A DNA stretch of 64,000 nt from Bradyrhizobium xenonodulans (lineage in GTDB: Bacteria; Pseudomonadota; Alphaproteobacteria; Rhizobiales; Xanthobacteraceae). Positions within the stretch are counted from its first letter, which is position 1; each line of letters starts with the position of its first letter. Below the pieces are notes generated by a model. It was given only the letters and a program-made list of their open reading frames with translations. It was not told the DNA's origin and made no database searches. Below, one piece after another: positions 50,738-60,003 of the stretch. The stretch lies in assembly GCF_027594865.1 (NCBI RefSeq), contig NZ_CP089391.1, positions 1,332,501 to 1,396,500 of the forward strand, given 5' to 3'. Position numbers and translations under genes: made by a program.

Positions 50738-52384
50738 GTGACGACAGCCCTTGACAAGACCGCCCCCTCCAGCGCCGCGCGCCGGCCCCTCGTCATCGCC
50801 GCGCTGGTGATCGCCGCAATGACGCTGCTGCGCATCGTCTACGCCTCGGGAATCGAGCTGCGCACCGACGAGGCCTATTACTGGACCTGGTCGAAGGAGG
50901 CTTCGCTCAGCTTCCTCGATCATCCCCCGATGATTGCCTGGCTGATCCGCTTCGGCACCGCGATCTTCGGCGACACCGTGCTTGGCGTCCGCTTTGGTGG
51001 CATCGTCGCGATGCTGGTGACGCAGCTCCTGCTCGCCGACATCGTCCGCCGTCTCACCCATGATGCCCGCGCGATCATGTTCGCGGTGCTGATGCCGGAG
51101 GCCGCGCTCTATTACGGCCTGCTGATGGCCAAAGTCGCCCCCGACGTCGCCATGATCCCGTTCGCGGTGGCGATGATGTGGTCGCTGGTTCGGCTGGTGC
51201 AAAGCGGCAACGGCCGCTGGTGGCTCGCGGCCGGGCTGTTCGCGGGATTGTCGATGCTGTCGAAATTCACCGCGATCATGTTCGCGCCGGCGGTTGCCGC
51301 GTTCCTGTTGGTGCCGGATTGGCGCTGGCGATGGCTGCGCAGCCCGTATCCGTATCTCGCGGTCCTGATCGCGATCGCGGCATTTTCGCCGGTGCTGATC
51401 TGGAACGCGCAGTACGATTGGGCCTCGTTCCGTTTCCAGGGCGTGCGCGCCACCGCCAATTACGGCATCTCGCTGCGCACCATCGGCGACTACATCGGCC
51501 TGCAATTCGGCCTCGTCGGCTTCGTGATGCTGCCGGTGGTGCTGACCGGGCTGGTGCTGACGGCGTGGCGCGGCTATCGGACGCGCGAGCCTGTCGCGAT
51601 TTTGCTGTCGACCGCGGTGCTGGTGCCGTTCCTGTATTTCTTCTTCAAGTCGCTGACGCTGCGGGTCGGCGACACCTGGCCGATGTTCATGTGGCCGGTC
51701 GGCTTCGCGGCGGCCGCCATCAATCTCGTCATGCTGTCACGCGAAAACCGGTCGGCGCGGTTGATCCGGTCGAGCCTGTTCTGGGTGAAGACCGCGGTCG
51801 CCTCAGGCATTGCCTTCGTCGTCATCGTGTTCCTCTATTACGTCGCCGCGCCCTGGAATCTCCTCGGCAAGATCGATCCGATCGGCGCGGAAGCCGGCTA
51901 CGAGCAGGTCGCCGCGCGCGCGCAGGCCGCACTCGATGAGACCGGCGCGACCTGGATCGCCACCACGGACTACCGCACCTACGCCATGATGCGCTGGCTG
52001 TTCAGGGGCCGCGTGCCCGTGATCGAGCTTAACGAGCGCGGTCGCTTCCAGGATTTTGCCGACCCCGGCATGGACCGGATCAAGGGCCACGCGGGCATCT
52101 ATGTCGGCCGCGAGCCGGACAATCGTTCGTCGCTATGGGAGAACATCCCGGCCAAGCGAGAGCAACTTGGCCAGGTCGAGCGGCGCTGGCGCGGCCTCGT
52201 GATGGACACCTACGTGCTGGAAAAACTCACCGGATGGACGCCGGAGCTCTCACCGCCAAAGGACTCGCCGCTGTTTCACTGGAAGGTGCTGGCGGGGGAA
52301 TTCGGCGCGAAACTCGCTCGTCTTCTCTTACCCACCCCTGGAGGGGGAGGGTCGATCGCGCGCAGCGCGAGCGGGGTGGGGTGA
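50738..52384 (+). CDS. GT39-family membrane glycosyltransferase-like protein (ArnT-type)
   Basis: About 548 residues with roughly ten membrane helices. The first loop has RTDEAYYWTWSKEASLSFLDHPPMIAWL; acidic DEAYYW and DHPP motifs are typical of GT39 enzymes that use polyprenyl-phosphate sugars (ArnT, RgtA-like). A soluble C-terminal domain follows (about 390-530). It probably transfers a sugar to an envelope lipid or glycan. The start is uncertain: GTG at 50738, or TTG at 50720; neither has a strong site. The last 18 residues (LPTPGGGGSIARSASGVG) and the stop are encoded by a palindromic repeat. Confidence 0.83.
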   Translation: MTTALDKTAPSSAARRPLVIAALVIAAMTLLRIVYASGIELRTDEAYYWTWSKEASLSFLDHPPMIAWLIRFGTAIFGDTVLGVRFGGIVAMLVTQLLLADIVRRLTHDARAIMFAVLMPEAALYYGLLMAKVAPDVAMIPFAVAMMWSLVRLVQSGNGRWWLAAGLFAGLSMLSKFTAIMFAPAVAAFLLVPDWRWRWLRSPYPYLAVLIAIAAFSPVLIWNAQYDWASFRFQGVRATANYGISLRTIGDYIGLQFGLVGFVMLPVVLTGLVLTAWRGYRTREPVAILLSTAVLVPFLYFFFKSLTLRVGDTWPMFMWPVGFAAAAINLVMLSRENRSARLIRSSLFWVKTAVASGIAFVVIVFLYYVAAPWNLLGKIDPIGAEAGYEQVAARAQAALDETGATWIATTDYRTYAMMRWLFRGRVPVIELNERGRFQDFADPGMDRIKGHAGIYVGREPDNRSSLWENIPAKREQLGQVERRWRGLVMDTYVLEKLTGWTPELSPPKDSPLFHWKVLAGEFGAKLARLLLPTPGGGGSIARSASGVG

Positions 52385-52491
52385 TCTCTCCACATGGGCA
52401 CTGTCCGATGCGGAGAGACCGTCACCCCACCCCGCTACGCATTGCGCTACGCTTCATGCGTAGCGACCCTCCCCCTCCAGGGGAGGGTAAG
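52327..52491. repeat. CTTACCC/GGGTAAG palindromic repeat, overlapping a gene end
   Basis: A 165-bp element with outer arms CTTACCC (52327-52333) and GGGTAAG (52485-52491) and perfect 17-bp arms CTGGAGGGGGAGGGTCG (52338-52354) and its complement (52464-52480). It supplies the tail and stop codon of the GT39 gene and ends 8 bp before the ycjF stop. Related to the CCTCTCCC elements. Confidence 0.85.
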
Positions 52492-52499
52492 GAAGAGCG

Positions 52500-53528
52500 C
52501 TACGCCTCGTCCTCCTTCTTCCGCAGCAGATCCGTCGCGAGGTCCGACAGCTTCGGCGCCGGCAGCGCCGCGAACGGCAGCGGCCGTGTCACGTCGATTG
52601 CCGCCAACCCCAGCCGCGCCGTCAAAAGACCATTCAGCACGCCTTCGCCGAGCCGTTGCGACAGCTTCGCCGCGATCCCATGCCCCAGCATCTGCTGCAC
52701 CAGGCTGTCGCTGGCGGCCATGCCGCCGGTGATGGCGAGATGGGCAATGACGTGGCGGAGCAGGCGGATCATGCCGAGCGCGCCGGGGCGGCCGCCGTAG
52801 AGGTAGGCGAGCTGCCGGATCAAGCGGAGCGCTGCGACGAACACGAACATCACGTCGATCGCGGCACGCGGGCTCACCGCCGTCACGATCGAGACTTTTT
52901 GCGCGGCCGATGACACCAGCCGCCGCGCCTCGGCATCGAGCGGCGACATCAATTCGCGCTCGGCGAGCCGGATCATGTCGGCGCCGTCGATGATCTCGCC
53001 GGTGTGGCTCTCCAGCGTGGCGCGGGCGCGCGCGAGCTGCGGATTCTGATGCGCGATCTTGAGGAGATCCTGCACGATGATGCGGCTCTCCTTGCGGTCG
53101 TCGCTGGCAAGAACGGCAGCCGCGCGCTGATGCAGCTTCTCGATGGTTGCGAGGCGCGCCAGCCCGAACGCCTCGCGTCCGATCACCACCGCGAGCGCCA
53201 GCGCGGTGACGGATGCGAATGCGAGCCCAACGAAGCCGAACGTCTCGCTGCGTGCGAACAGGTCCTCGATCAGATGCACCACGCCGAGCCCGGTGCCGAG
53301 CAGCGTCAGCCCGGCGAGGCCGGACCAGAACAGCGTGCCCCAGGGAAAACCGCGCCGTGCCGGCAGCGCGGGATCGATAGGCACCGGCAGCGCCTGAGGA
53401 TCGTGCTCCGGCGTGATCTGGATGGTGGTGCGGCCGAGCCGCGCCGCCTCGTCGGCTTCGGTCACGACGACGCCGGGGTCGTCGAGCCGGAACGTCGCCG
53501 GCCGCCGCGGCTGGGATCGGTCGTTCAT
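52500..53528 (-). CDS. ycjF: YcjF/DUF697 family membrane protein
   Basis: 342 residues of the TIGR01620/DUF697 type. Two membrane helices (about 66-90 and 98-120) precede a helical region with LSDDR-like and AAIDVMFVFVAALRLIRQLA. The gene begins with a 4-bp overlap of the ycjX stop, as usual for this pair. The function is unknown; in enterics the pair is envelope-stress related. Confidence 0.88.
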   Translation of the reverse strand: MNDRSQPRRPATFRLDDPGVVVTEADEAARLGRTTIQITPEHDPQALPVPIDPALPARRGFPWGTLFWSGLAGLTLLGTGLGVVHLIEDLFARSETFGFVGLAFASVTALALAVVIGREAFGLARLATIEKLHQRAAAVLASDDRKESRIIVQDLLKIAHQNPQLARARATLESHTGEIIDGADMIRLAERELMSPLDAEARRLVSSAAQKVSIVTAVSPRAAIDVMFVFVAALRLIRQLAYLYGGRPGALGMIRLLRHVIAHLAITGGMAASDSLVQQMLGHGIAAKLSQRLGEGVLNGLLTARLGLAAIDVTRPLPFAALPAPKLSDLATDLLRKKEDEA

Positions 53529-54994
53529 GACAGCTTGTCTCCGATCAGGAACTGCAAGGCACGGTCGAGGCGGATGTGTGGCAGGGTCGGCTCGTCGGAG
53601 CCCTCGCGTTCGAGCTTTGGCGGGCGGAAGCGCAGGAAGCGAAAGTCGCTCCTTTCGGCGGCAAGCGTGGAGAGTCCGCGGAATGCATCGGTGCCGTTGA
53701 ACAACGGCTCGGGATCGAGCGGCAAGTCGCCCGGAAAAGTCGCGACCTCCGTATTGCCGTCAAAGAATTCGCCGCCGGCGCTTTCGCCCGCGGCCGGCGT
53801 TCCCAGGATCGACGGCAGTTTGTCGCGGCCATGCGCGACCTGGGCCTCGCGGGTGGCGCGCACAGCGGCGAGCGCGACGACATCGATCTCCGCGCCGGTC
53901 GTTTCTGCGCGCGCCACCGCGCGGGAGACCGCGCGGCGCAGCACGGCCTCGAGCCGGTCGTGGCTGGAATGATGCAGATGGTCCGCCTTGGTCGCCGCGA
54001 ACAGGATGCGGTCGATGCGCGGCCGGAACAGGCTGGAGAGGATCGTGCTGCGGCCAATATTGAAGCAGTCGAGAATACCGGCGAGCGCGGCTTCGAGATC
54101 GTGCAGCGCTTCGGGCCCGGAGTTGAACGCGGCGAGCGCATCGGCAAGCACGATCTGGCGATCGAGCCGGGCAAAATGATCGCGGAAGAACGGCCGCACC
54201 ACGACGTCCTTGTAGGCCTCATAGCGGCGCACCATCATTGCCCACAGCGATCCATCGGGCGCTTGCCCGCCGGCGGGCAGGTCGAGCGGCGCAAAGGTCA
54301 GCGCCGGGGTATCGGCGAGATTGCCGGGCATCAGGAAGCGGCCGGGCGGCAGCAGGCTCATCGCAAACCGCTCGTCGCGGCAAGCTTGCAAATAACCCCT
54401 GAACAGCTTCGCGGCTGTCAGCGTCGCCTGCTCGTCCTCGCGCGCGTCGGGCTTGAGCGTGGCGAGATGCGCGTGCCAGTCCGCGGCCAGATGCGCGCGC
54501 GGCGCCTCGCGCGACAGCGCGAGGCTCTCGGCGGACCATTGCTCAAAGCTCTTTTGCAGCAGCGGCAGGTCGAGCAGCCACTCGCCGGGATAGTCGACGA
54601 TATCGAGAGTGAGGGTGCGGTCGGCGCCGTTTGGGCGCTGATAGTCGATGACGAGGCGCAACTCGCTGATGTCGACGGTCGAGCTTGGCCAGCGCCGCTC
54701 CCCGATCAGCGCGCGCAGATGGTTCTCGTAGGCAAAGCGCGGCACGGCATCATCGGGCTGCGGCGCCAGATGCGCCCGCGCGATCCGGCCTGAGGCATAG
54801 GCCTCGAACACCGGAAACCGGCCGCCGCGGGTGAGGCCGTGGATCAGCGCGGTGATGAACACCGTCTTGCCGGCCCGGGACAGGCCGGTGACCCCTAACC
54901 GCACGGTCGGGTTGAAGAAATGTTCGCCATAATCGATCAGCGCCCGGGCCGACAGGCGCGCCTCCTCGACCATATCCTGAAAACTGAATGCCAT
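53525..54994 (-). CDS. ycjX: YcjX-type P-loop GTPase-like protein
   Basis: 489 residues. The P-loop is GLSRAGKT (37-44); the domain continues with TLDIVDYPGEWLLDLPL, which carries the Walker B/DxxG-like segment, and AATKADH, a guanine-specificity-like motif. YcjX proteins are nucleotide-binding proteins predicted to work with YcjF at the membrane; the enteric gene is stress-induced. The start ATG at 54994 gives the conserved FSFQDM N-terminus. Overlaps ycjF by 4 bp (ATGA). Confidence 0.9.
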   Translation of the reverse strand: MAFSFQDMVEEARLSARALIDYGEHFFNPTVRLGVTGLSRAGKTVFITALIHGLTRGGRFPVFEAYASGRIARAHLAPQPDDAVPRFAYENHLRALIGERRWPSSTVDISELRLVIDYQRPNGADRTLTLDIVDYPGEWLLDLPLLQKSFEQWSAESLALSREAPRAHLAADWHAHLATLKPDAREDEQATLTAAKLFRGYLQACRDERFAMSLLPPGRFLMPGNLADTPALTFAPLDLPAGGQAPDGSLWAMMVRRYEAYKDVVVRPFFRDHFARLDRQIVLADALAAFNSGPEALHDLEAALAGILDCFNIGRSTILSSLFRPRIDRILFAATKADHLHHSSHDRLEAVLRRAVSRAVARAETTGAEIDVVALAAVRATREAQVAHGRDKLPSILGTPAAGESAGGEFFDGNTEVATFPGDLPLDPEPLFNGTDAFRGLSTLAAERSDFRFLRFRPPKLEREGSDEPTLPHIRLDRALQFLIGDKLS

Positions 54995-55175
54995 ATGAAC
55001 GGGGATCTCGGGCGGGCGAATACGCAAAAAGGACTAGTCACAAAAGTGGCAACTGCCTGAGGAAAATCAAGCTTTCATACTTCCACCGCCTTTGTCGGCA
55101 AATCAGCCGTTTGAACGACGCGCCGATCTCGAAACACCCATAGAAGAGTGCTTTGCCTCATCTTGCGGATTGCCA

Positions 55176-55871
55176 ATGACCGTCTTCCAACTGAAACAAT
55201 TTGCGTCCTCTTCCGTCCATGCTGCGGCCGACGTGATCGGCTGGAACTACGATCGCGCCGAGCTGATCGCCGACGGAATCATCCACGCGATCGGCGTGCT
55301 CTCCGGCATCATTGCCGCGACCGTGCTGGTGGTGCTGACCGCGATCTATGCCGATGCCACCAACATCGTCGGGGTCTCGATCTATGTCGCCGGCCTGCTC
55401 TCGATGCTGGTGCTGTCGGCGACCTATAATCTCTGGCCGATCTCGCCGGCCAAATGGCTGCTGCGACGGTTCGACCATTCCGCGATCTATCTGCTGATCG
55501 CGGCGACCTACACGCCGTTCATTCTCGAGGTGAAGGACAGCGTGTTCGCGCTGGTGTTGCTCGCCGGCGTCTGGTGCGTGGCGATCCTGGGCATCGTGCT
55601 GAAACTTCTCTACCCCGGCCGTTTCGACCGCGTCGCGGTCGGCATCTACCTCGCGATGGGCTGGAGTGGCGTGATGCTCTACGACGCCGTGGTCAGGGCG
55701 TTGCCAGCGCTGGTGCTCGGCTTCATCCTTGCGGGCGGCCTGCTCTACAGCTTCGGCGTGATCTTTCACGCCTGGCGGCGGCTGCGCTTCCAGAATGCGA
55801 TCTGGCACGGCTTTGTCTTGGCCGGCGCGGCGTGCCATTATACCGCGGTGCTCGACCTCGTGTTGAGCTGA
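55176..55871 (+). CDS. Hemolysin III family (PAQR-type) membrane protein
   Basis: 231 residues with seven membrane helices. The family motifs are visible: ELIADGIIHAIGVL near the N-terminus, FDHSAIYLLIAATYTPF in the middle and WHGFVLAGAACHYTAVL at the C-terminus, giving the conserved His/Asp/Ser residues thought to bind zinc. Despite the name, the role is usually not haemolysis; relatives may act as ceramidase-like hydrolases. The ATG at 55176 is taken over a TTG at 55092. Divergent from ycjX. Confidence 0.9.
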   Translation: MTVFQLKQFASSSVHAAADVIGWNYDRAELIADGIIHAIGVLSGIIAATVLVVLTAIYADATNIVGVSIYVAGLLSMLVLSATYNLWPISPAKWLLRRFDHSAIYLLIAATYTPFILEVKDSVFALVLLAGVWCVAILGIVLKLLYPGRFDRVAVGIYLAMGWSGVMLYDAVVRALPALVLGFILAGGLLYSFGVIFHAWRRLRFQNAIWHGFVLAGAACHYTAVLDLVLS

Positions 55872-55921
55872 GCAAGCCGCGGAGCGGAATAAGCGACGCG
55901 GAAGACAAGAGGAGACGTCGC

Positions 55922-56716
55922 ATGCAGGTGACCGGCAAGGTCGTGGTCGTCACGGGCGGCGCCAACGGCATCGGCAAGGCGCTGTGCGAGGCCTTTCACA
56001 AGGCGGGCGCTGCCAAGGTCGTCGTCGCCGACATGGACGCCGCCAATGCGAGGGCAGTCGCCGCCATGGTCGATGGCGCAGCCTTCAAATGCGACGTCGC
56101 GCAGGAGAAAGATATTTCGCACGTCATCGAGGAGACCGAGCGGCAGTTCGGCCCGATCGCATTGTTCTGCTCCAATGCCGGCATCGGCGGCGGCTTCGAT
56201 CCGATGTCGGTCAATGCCGGCGGCGCCTCGGACGAGCCGTGGCAGCGCAGCTGGGCGATCCACGTCATGGCGCATGTCTATGCGGCGCGGCATCTGATCC
56301 CGCGCATGAAGGCGCGCGGCGGCGGCTATTTCCTCAACACCATCTCGGCCGCGGGCCTGCTGTCGCAGGTCGGCAGCCCGGCTTATTCGACGACGAAGCA
56401 CGCTGCGGTCGGCTTTGCCGAAAACCTCGCGATCTCGCACAAGGCCGACAATATCAAGGTCTCGATCCTCTGCCCGCAGGGCGTCGACACCAACATGCTG
56501 CGCTCGATCCCCAAGGGCCCGCAATCCGGCGACGGCGATCTCACACCCGAGCAGGTGGCGCAAGACGTGCTCGCCGGCCTCGACCAGGAGACGTTCCTGA
56601 TCCTGCCGCACCCCCAGGTGCTCGGCTACATGCGCAAGAAGACCGAGAATTACGACCGCTGGATCGGCGGCATGGCCAAGATCCAGGCCAGGATGCGGGA
56701 CGAGTTCGGGAAGTAG
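55922..56716 (+). CDS. Short-chain dehydrogenase/reductase
   Basis: 264 residues. Cofactor motif TGGANGIG (NAD(P)-binding), NAG in CSNAGIGG and catalytic Tyr-x3-Lys in YSTTK with Ser in NTISAAG. GAGGAGA precedes the ATG at 55922. It starts 50 bp after the hemolysin III gene on the same strand. The C-terminus QVLGYMRKKTENYDRWIGGM is distinctive of a rhizobial/actinobacterial SDR group, but the substrate is unknown. Confidence 0.9.
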   Translation: MQVTGKVVVVTGGANGIGKALCEAFHKAGAAKVVVADMDAANARAVAAMVDGAAFKCDVAQEKDISHVIEETERQFGPIALFCSNAGIGGGFDPMSVNAGGASDEPWQRSWAIHVMAHVYAARHLIPRMKARGGGYFLNTISAAGLLSQVGSPAYSTTKHAAVGFAENLAISHKADNIKVSILCPQGVDTNMLRSIPKGPQSGDGDLTPEQVAQDVLAGLDQETFLILPHPQVLGYMRKKTENYDRWIGGMAKIQARMRDEFGK

Positions 56717-56737
56717 CCGGCGCTGTTGCCGCAGTGA

Positions 56738-56846
56738 CGCTGTCATGCCCCGCGGAAGCGGGGCATCCAGTACGCCGCGGCCTATCGATTGAATCACGAC
56801 CTTCTCGGAGTACTGGATCGCCCGGTCAAGCCGCACGATAACACCG
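56738..56846. repeat. CGCTGTCAT palindromic repeat, copy 2
   Basis: Left boundary CGCTGTCAT, inner GCCCCGCGGAAGCGGGGC stem and TCGCCCGGTCAAGCC near the right end, as in the copy at 35829-35937. The right arm is degenerate (ATAACACCG). Lies between the SDR and the convergent marR gene. Confidence 0.8.
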
Positions 56847-56855
56847 AGGGTGTGG

Positions 56856-57317
56856 TTAAGCCGCCGACTCCGCCTCATCCCCCATCCGGCTCTGCCTGAG
56901 CGCCCGCGCATAGATCATCATCCCCTCGCGCACCGTGCGCTGCTCCGCGACCGTCAGCGCCGCCAGCGCGCCGCTCACCTGTTGCCGGCCGAACGCATGC
57001 AGCGCCTCCAGCGTGCGACGTCCCTTTGCCGTCAGCGACAGCCTCTTGCTGCGGGCGTCAACCTCGTCCGGCGTCTCCCTGAGCTCGCCGCAATCGATCA
57101 GCTTGCGCACCAGGCGGCTGACGCTGGATTTTTCCAGCCGCAGGAAATCGCCGAGCTCGCCCGACGTTATGGGGCCGCGGATGCCGATCTCCAGGATGGT
57201 GTGCACGGCCGAGGGCGGATAGTCCGACGCCGCCACCGTCGCATCCATGAAGCCGAGCTCCCGCACCATCAACCGCGAGGCGGCGCGGATGTCGTCGATC
57301 AGCGAAAGCTCGGCCAT
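56856..57317 (-). CDS. MarR family transcriptional regulator
   Basis: 153 residues with the MarR winged helix (ITSGELGDFLRLEKSSVSRL, DEVDARSKRLSLTAKGRRTL). The ATG at 57317 has GGGAG 6 nt upstream; the ATG at 57332 would overlap the operator and has no such site. A perfect 25-bp palindrome lies just upstream, and an SDR gene is divergent. It probably represses itself and the SDR gene until a ligand binds. Confidence 0.92.
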   Translation of the reverse strand: MAELSLIDDIRAASRLMVRELGFMDATVAASDYPPSAVHTILEIGIRGPITSGELGDFLRLEKSSVSRLVRKLIDCGELRETPDEVDARSKRLSLTAKGRRTLEALHAFGRQQVSGALAALTVAEQRTVREGMMIYARALRQSRMGDEAESAA

Positions 57318-57330
57318 CTTGACTCCCGGC

Positions 57331-57355
57331 ATATAGTTGTATCATACAACTATAT
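57331..57355. promoter_or_regulatory. Perfect 25-bp palindromic MarR operator
   Basis: Arms ATATAGTTGTAT and ATACAACTATAT around a single central C, exact over all 12 bp. It lies 13 bp upstream of the marR start and 38 bp before the divergent SDR start. It is a textbook MarR dimer site in sequence and position. Confidence 0.88.
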
Positions 57356-57392
57356 GCGCGCAGCGGCGCGTGCAAGCGGTTTGGAGTGAGCC

Positions 57393-58169
57393 ATGAGCGG
57401 AACTTTGCCTTCTGGCCAGCGGATGAGGGGCAAGGTCTGCCTCGTCACGGGCGGCGGCAGCGGCATTGGCCGCGCCACGGCCTTGCGGATGGCGTCCGAA
57501 GGCGCGGAGGCGATCATCGTTGCGGGTCGTCGTGAAGCGGAGATCGAAGCGACAGCCTCAGCGTGTCGCGAGCTCGGTGCCGAGGCCATTCCGATCAAGA
57601 CCGACATCACACGGGAGGACGAGGTGTCGCGCCTGGTCCGCACGGCCGTCGATCGCTGCGGCCGGCTCGACGTCGCCTTCAACAATGCGGGCTTCCAGGA
57701 GCGCCGCGCGCCGCTGGAAGAGCAGGGCATGGACATCTACGACAGCGTGTTCGACACCAATGTCCGCGCGCTGTTCCTGTGCCTGCGCCACCAATTGCCG
57801 GCGATGCTGGCGAAAGGTGGCGGCAGCATCGTCGTCAACGCCTCCGTCAGCGGCGTGCGCAATCCCAATCCCGGCTTCTCGCTCTATTCGGCCTCGAAGG
57901 CTGCTGCGATCTCGCTGACGCGCTCGGCCGCGATGGAGAACGCGCCGCGCGGCATCCGCATCAACGCGATCGCGCCGGGCCGCGTCGTCACCGACATGAT
58001 GCTGCGCGCAGGCGTCGGCGATGTCGCAACCGTCAGCGCCGGCCTGCCGTTGCGGCGGATGGGGAGCCCGGAGGAGGTGGCGGAAGCGGTGGTATGGTTG
58101 TCGTCCGACGCGTCATCCTATGTCGTCGGGCATGTTCTCGCAGCCGATGGGGGATTTCTGGCGTCGTGA
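57393..58169 (+). CDS. Short-chain dehydrogenase/reductase under MarR control
   Basis: 258 residues. TGGGSGIG cofactor motif, NNAG in FNNAGFQE, Ser in NASVSG and Tyr-x3-Lys in YSASK; C-terminal YVVGHVLAADGGFLAS is typical of 3-oxoacyl-ACP reductase-like SDRs. TTGGAG precedes the ATG. Divergent from marR across the 25-bp operator, so ligand-induced expression is likely. A palindromic repeat follows. Confidence 0.92.
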   Translation: MSGTLPSGQRMRGKVCLVTGGGSGIGRATALRMASEGAEAIIVAGRREAEIEATASACRELGAEAIPIKTDITREDEVSRLVRTAVDRCGRLDVAFNNAGFQERRAPLEEQGMDIYDSVFDTNVRALFLCLRHQLPAMLAKGGGSIVVNASVSGVRNPNPGFSLYSASKAAAISLTRSAAMENAPRGIRINAIAPGRVVTDMMLRAGVGDVATVSAGLPLRRMGSPEEVAEAVVWLSSDASSYVVGHVLAADGGFLAS

Positions 58170-58197
58170 TTCTGCGGCTGTCCGGCAAAACTCAGTG

Positions 58198-58334
58198 TCG
58201 TCCCCGCGAACGCGGGGACCCATAGCCACAGGGAGCAGTTTGGCGAAGACCGGTAGTTGTTTTGTCTCGCGGTACTAACACCGCGCTTTATCTAGAGATC
58301 ACGCGGTATGGGTCCCTGCGTTCGCAGGGACGAC
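58198..58334. repeat. CGTCCCCGCGAACGCGGGGAC inverted repeat element
   Basis: A 137-bp element with a CCCCGCG...CGCGGGG hairpin at its left end (58201-58217), GGGACCCATA, and at the right end TATGGGTCCCTGCG and a TGCG...CGCA hairpin (58316-58327) in inverted order. Its two ends are imperfect inverted copies. It lies between the SDR gene and the convergent decarboxylase gene. Confidence 0.8.
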
Positions 58335-58336
58335 AA

Positions 58337-59959
58337 TCAATGCTTCTGCCCGTAAAGTACCGGCACCGCCGAATCCACGACCACCTCGATGAGGCTGGTG
58401 CCCTCGTACGCCATGCCGCGCTTCAGCGCCTCGCGGAGCTCCGCGGCCTTCGTCACCCGCACCGCATGGCAGCCCATGCCTTCGGCGAGCCGCACGAAAT
58501 CGATTCCCGGCAGCTCCAGCCCCGGTACGTTCCGCACCTGCATCACCTGGCTGAACGAGCGCATCGCGCCGTAGCCGGAATTATTGAGGACGACGATCGT
58601 CAGCGGCAGCTTGCGTTGCGCGGCGGTCCACAGCGCCTGGAGCGAGTACATCGCCGAGCCGTCGCCGATCAGGCACACGGTGCGCTGCTTCGGCTTGCCC
58701 AGCGCCATGCCGACCGCGGCGGGCAGGGAATAGCCGAGGCCGCCGCTCGACATGGTGTAGAAACTGTCCTGGCCGCGCATCGGCATGAACTTTTGCATCG
58801 CCGGCCGGTGCGAGGGGACCTCCTCGACGAGCGAGGTGCCCTCGGGCATCGCCTGCGACAGCGAGTGCAGCAGGAATTCCACCGGCAGCGGATCGGCGGC
58901 CTGCGGCGCCGGCGGCAGCGTACGGCCTTTTGGCGCCGCGCGTTTGCTCTCGGGCAGGAGGTCGAGCAGCAGGCTCAGTGCCGGCTTCATCGTCGCGATG
59001 ATGCTGGTGCCGACAGGCGTCACCGCGGCGGCATCCGGATCATCCGTGATCTGGAAGATCGCCGCGCCGCCGTCGAAGATCGCGGCATGGCCCTCGACAT
59101 GGAAGGTGAACACGGGCGCGCCGATCACGACGACGAGGTCATGCTCGCGTAGCGCATCGGAGAGTTGCGCTGGCGAGGCATGCAGGAAGCCTGCAAATTG
59201 CGGATGCCGCTCGGGAAACGAGCAGCGCGCCGAGAACGGGCTGACCCAGACGCTGGCCTTCGCCCTCTCGGCGACCTGCACCATCAGCCCGACCGCGCCG
59301 GCGCGGTCGACGACGGGACCGACGACGAGGGCTGGATTCTTGGCCGAGCCGAGGGCTGCAACCAGCGCTTTCATCGGCTCCTGCTCGGGACCGATCTCGC
59401 GGCTGACCTTGCGCGCCTCGACCGGCGCGCAGGCATGGGCCCAATCGTCGATCGGGATCGACACGAAGGTCGGCCCGCACGGCGGCTGCATCGCGGTGTA
59501 ATAGGCCCGCGCGATCGCGGCCGGCACGTCCTCGGGTCGCGCCGGCTCGACGCTGTACTTCACATAAGGCCGCGGAAACTCCGACGCACGCTCGGCGTAG
59601 AGGAACGCCTGCAAGGGAAGGATCGAACGCGCCTGCTGGCCGGCGGTGATCACCAGCGGCGTCTGGTTGCGGTGGGCGGTGTAGATGTTGCCGAGCGCGT
59701 TGCCGACGCCGGCCGCCGAATGCAGATTGACGAAGCCGGCATTGCGCGTCGCTTGCGCGTAACCATCGGCCATGCCGACGGCGCTCGCTTCCTGCAGCGC
59801 CAGCACGTAGTCGATGTCGTCCGGCCAGTCGCTGAGGAACGGCAGCTCGGTCGAGCCGGGATTGCCGAACACCCTGTCGATGCCTAGGGAGCGCAGCAGG
59901 TCGAGCGTTGCCTGCTTCACGGTGACGGACTTGCTGCCGGTCTTGCCGTTCTTGGCCAT
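58337..59959 (-). CDS. Benzoylformate decarboxylase-like thiamine enzyme
   Basis: 540 residues of the ThDP family. The N-terminal GNPGSTELPFLSD and LALQEAS (Glu57), His80 in LHSAAGVG, and the central PFSARCSFPERHPQF match MdlC from Pseudomonas in order and wording. The ThDP/Mg segment is GDGSAMYSLQALWTAA with NN at the end. It should decarboxylate an aromatic or bulky 2-oxo acid to the aldehyde. GGGACGGAA lies upstream of the ATG at 59959. A repeat separates it from the CoA-pathway operon upstream. Confidence 0.87.
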   Translation of the reverse strand: MAKNGKTGSKSVTVKQATLDLLRSLGIDRVFGNPGSTELPFLSDWPDDIDYVLALQEASAVGMADGYAQATRNAGFVNLHSAAGVGNALGNIYTAHRNQTPLVITAGQQARSILPLQAFLYAERASEFPRPYVKYSVEPARPEDVPAAIARAYYTAMQPPCGPTFVSIPIDDWAHACAPVEARKVSREIGPEQEPMKALVAALGSAKNPALVVGPVVDRAGAVGLMVQVAERAKASVWVSPFSARCSFPERHPQFAGFLHASPAQLSDALREHDLVVVIGAPVFTFHVEGHAAIFDGGAAIFQITDDPDAAAVTPVGTSIIATMKPALSLLLDLLPESKRAAPKGRTLPPAPQAADPLPVEFLLHSLSQAMPEGTSLVEEVPSHRPAMQKFMPMRGQDSFYTMSSGGLGYSLPAAVGMALGKPKQRTVCLIGDGSAMYSLQALWTAAQRKLPLTIVVLNNSGYGAMRSFSQVMQVRNVPGLELPGIDFVRLAEGMGCHAVRVTKAAELREALKRGMAYEGTSLIEVVVDSAVPVLYGQKH

Positions 59960-60003
59960 TGGTTTCCGTCCCCTGTTGTTGATCGACGCTAGCAGCCTCA
60001 CCC

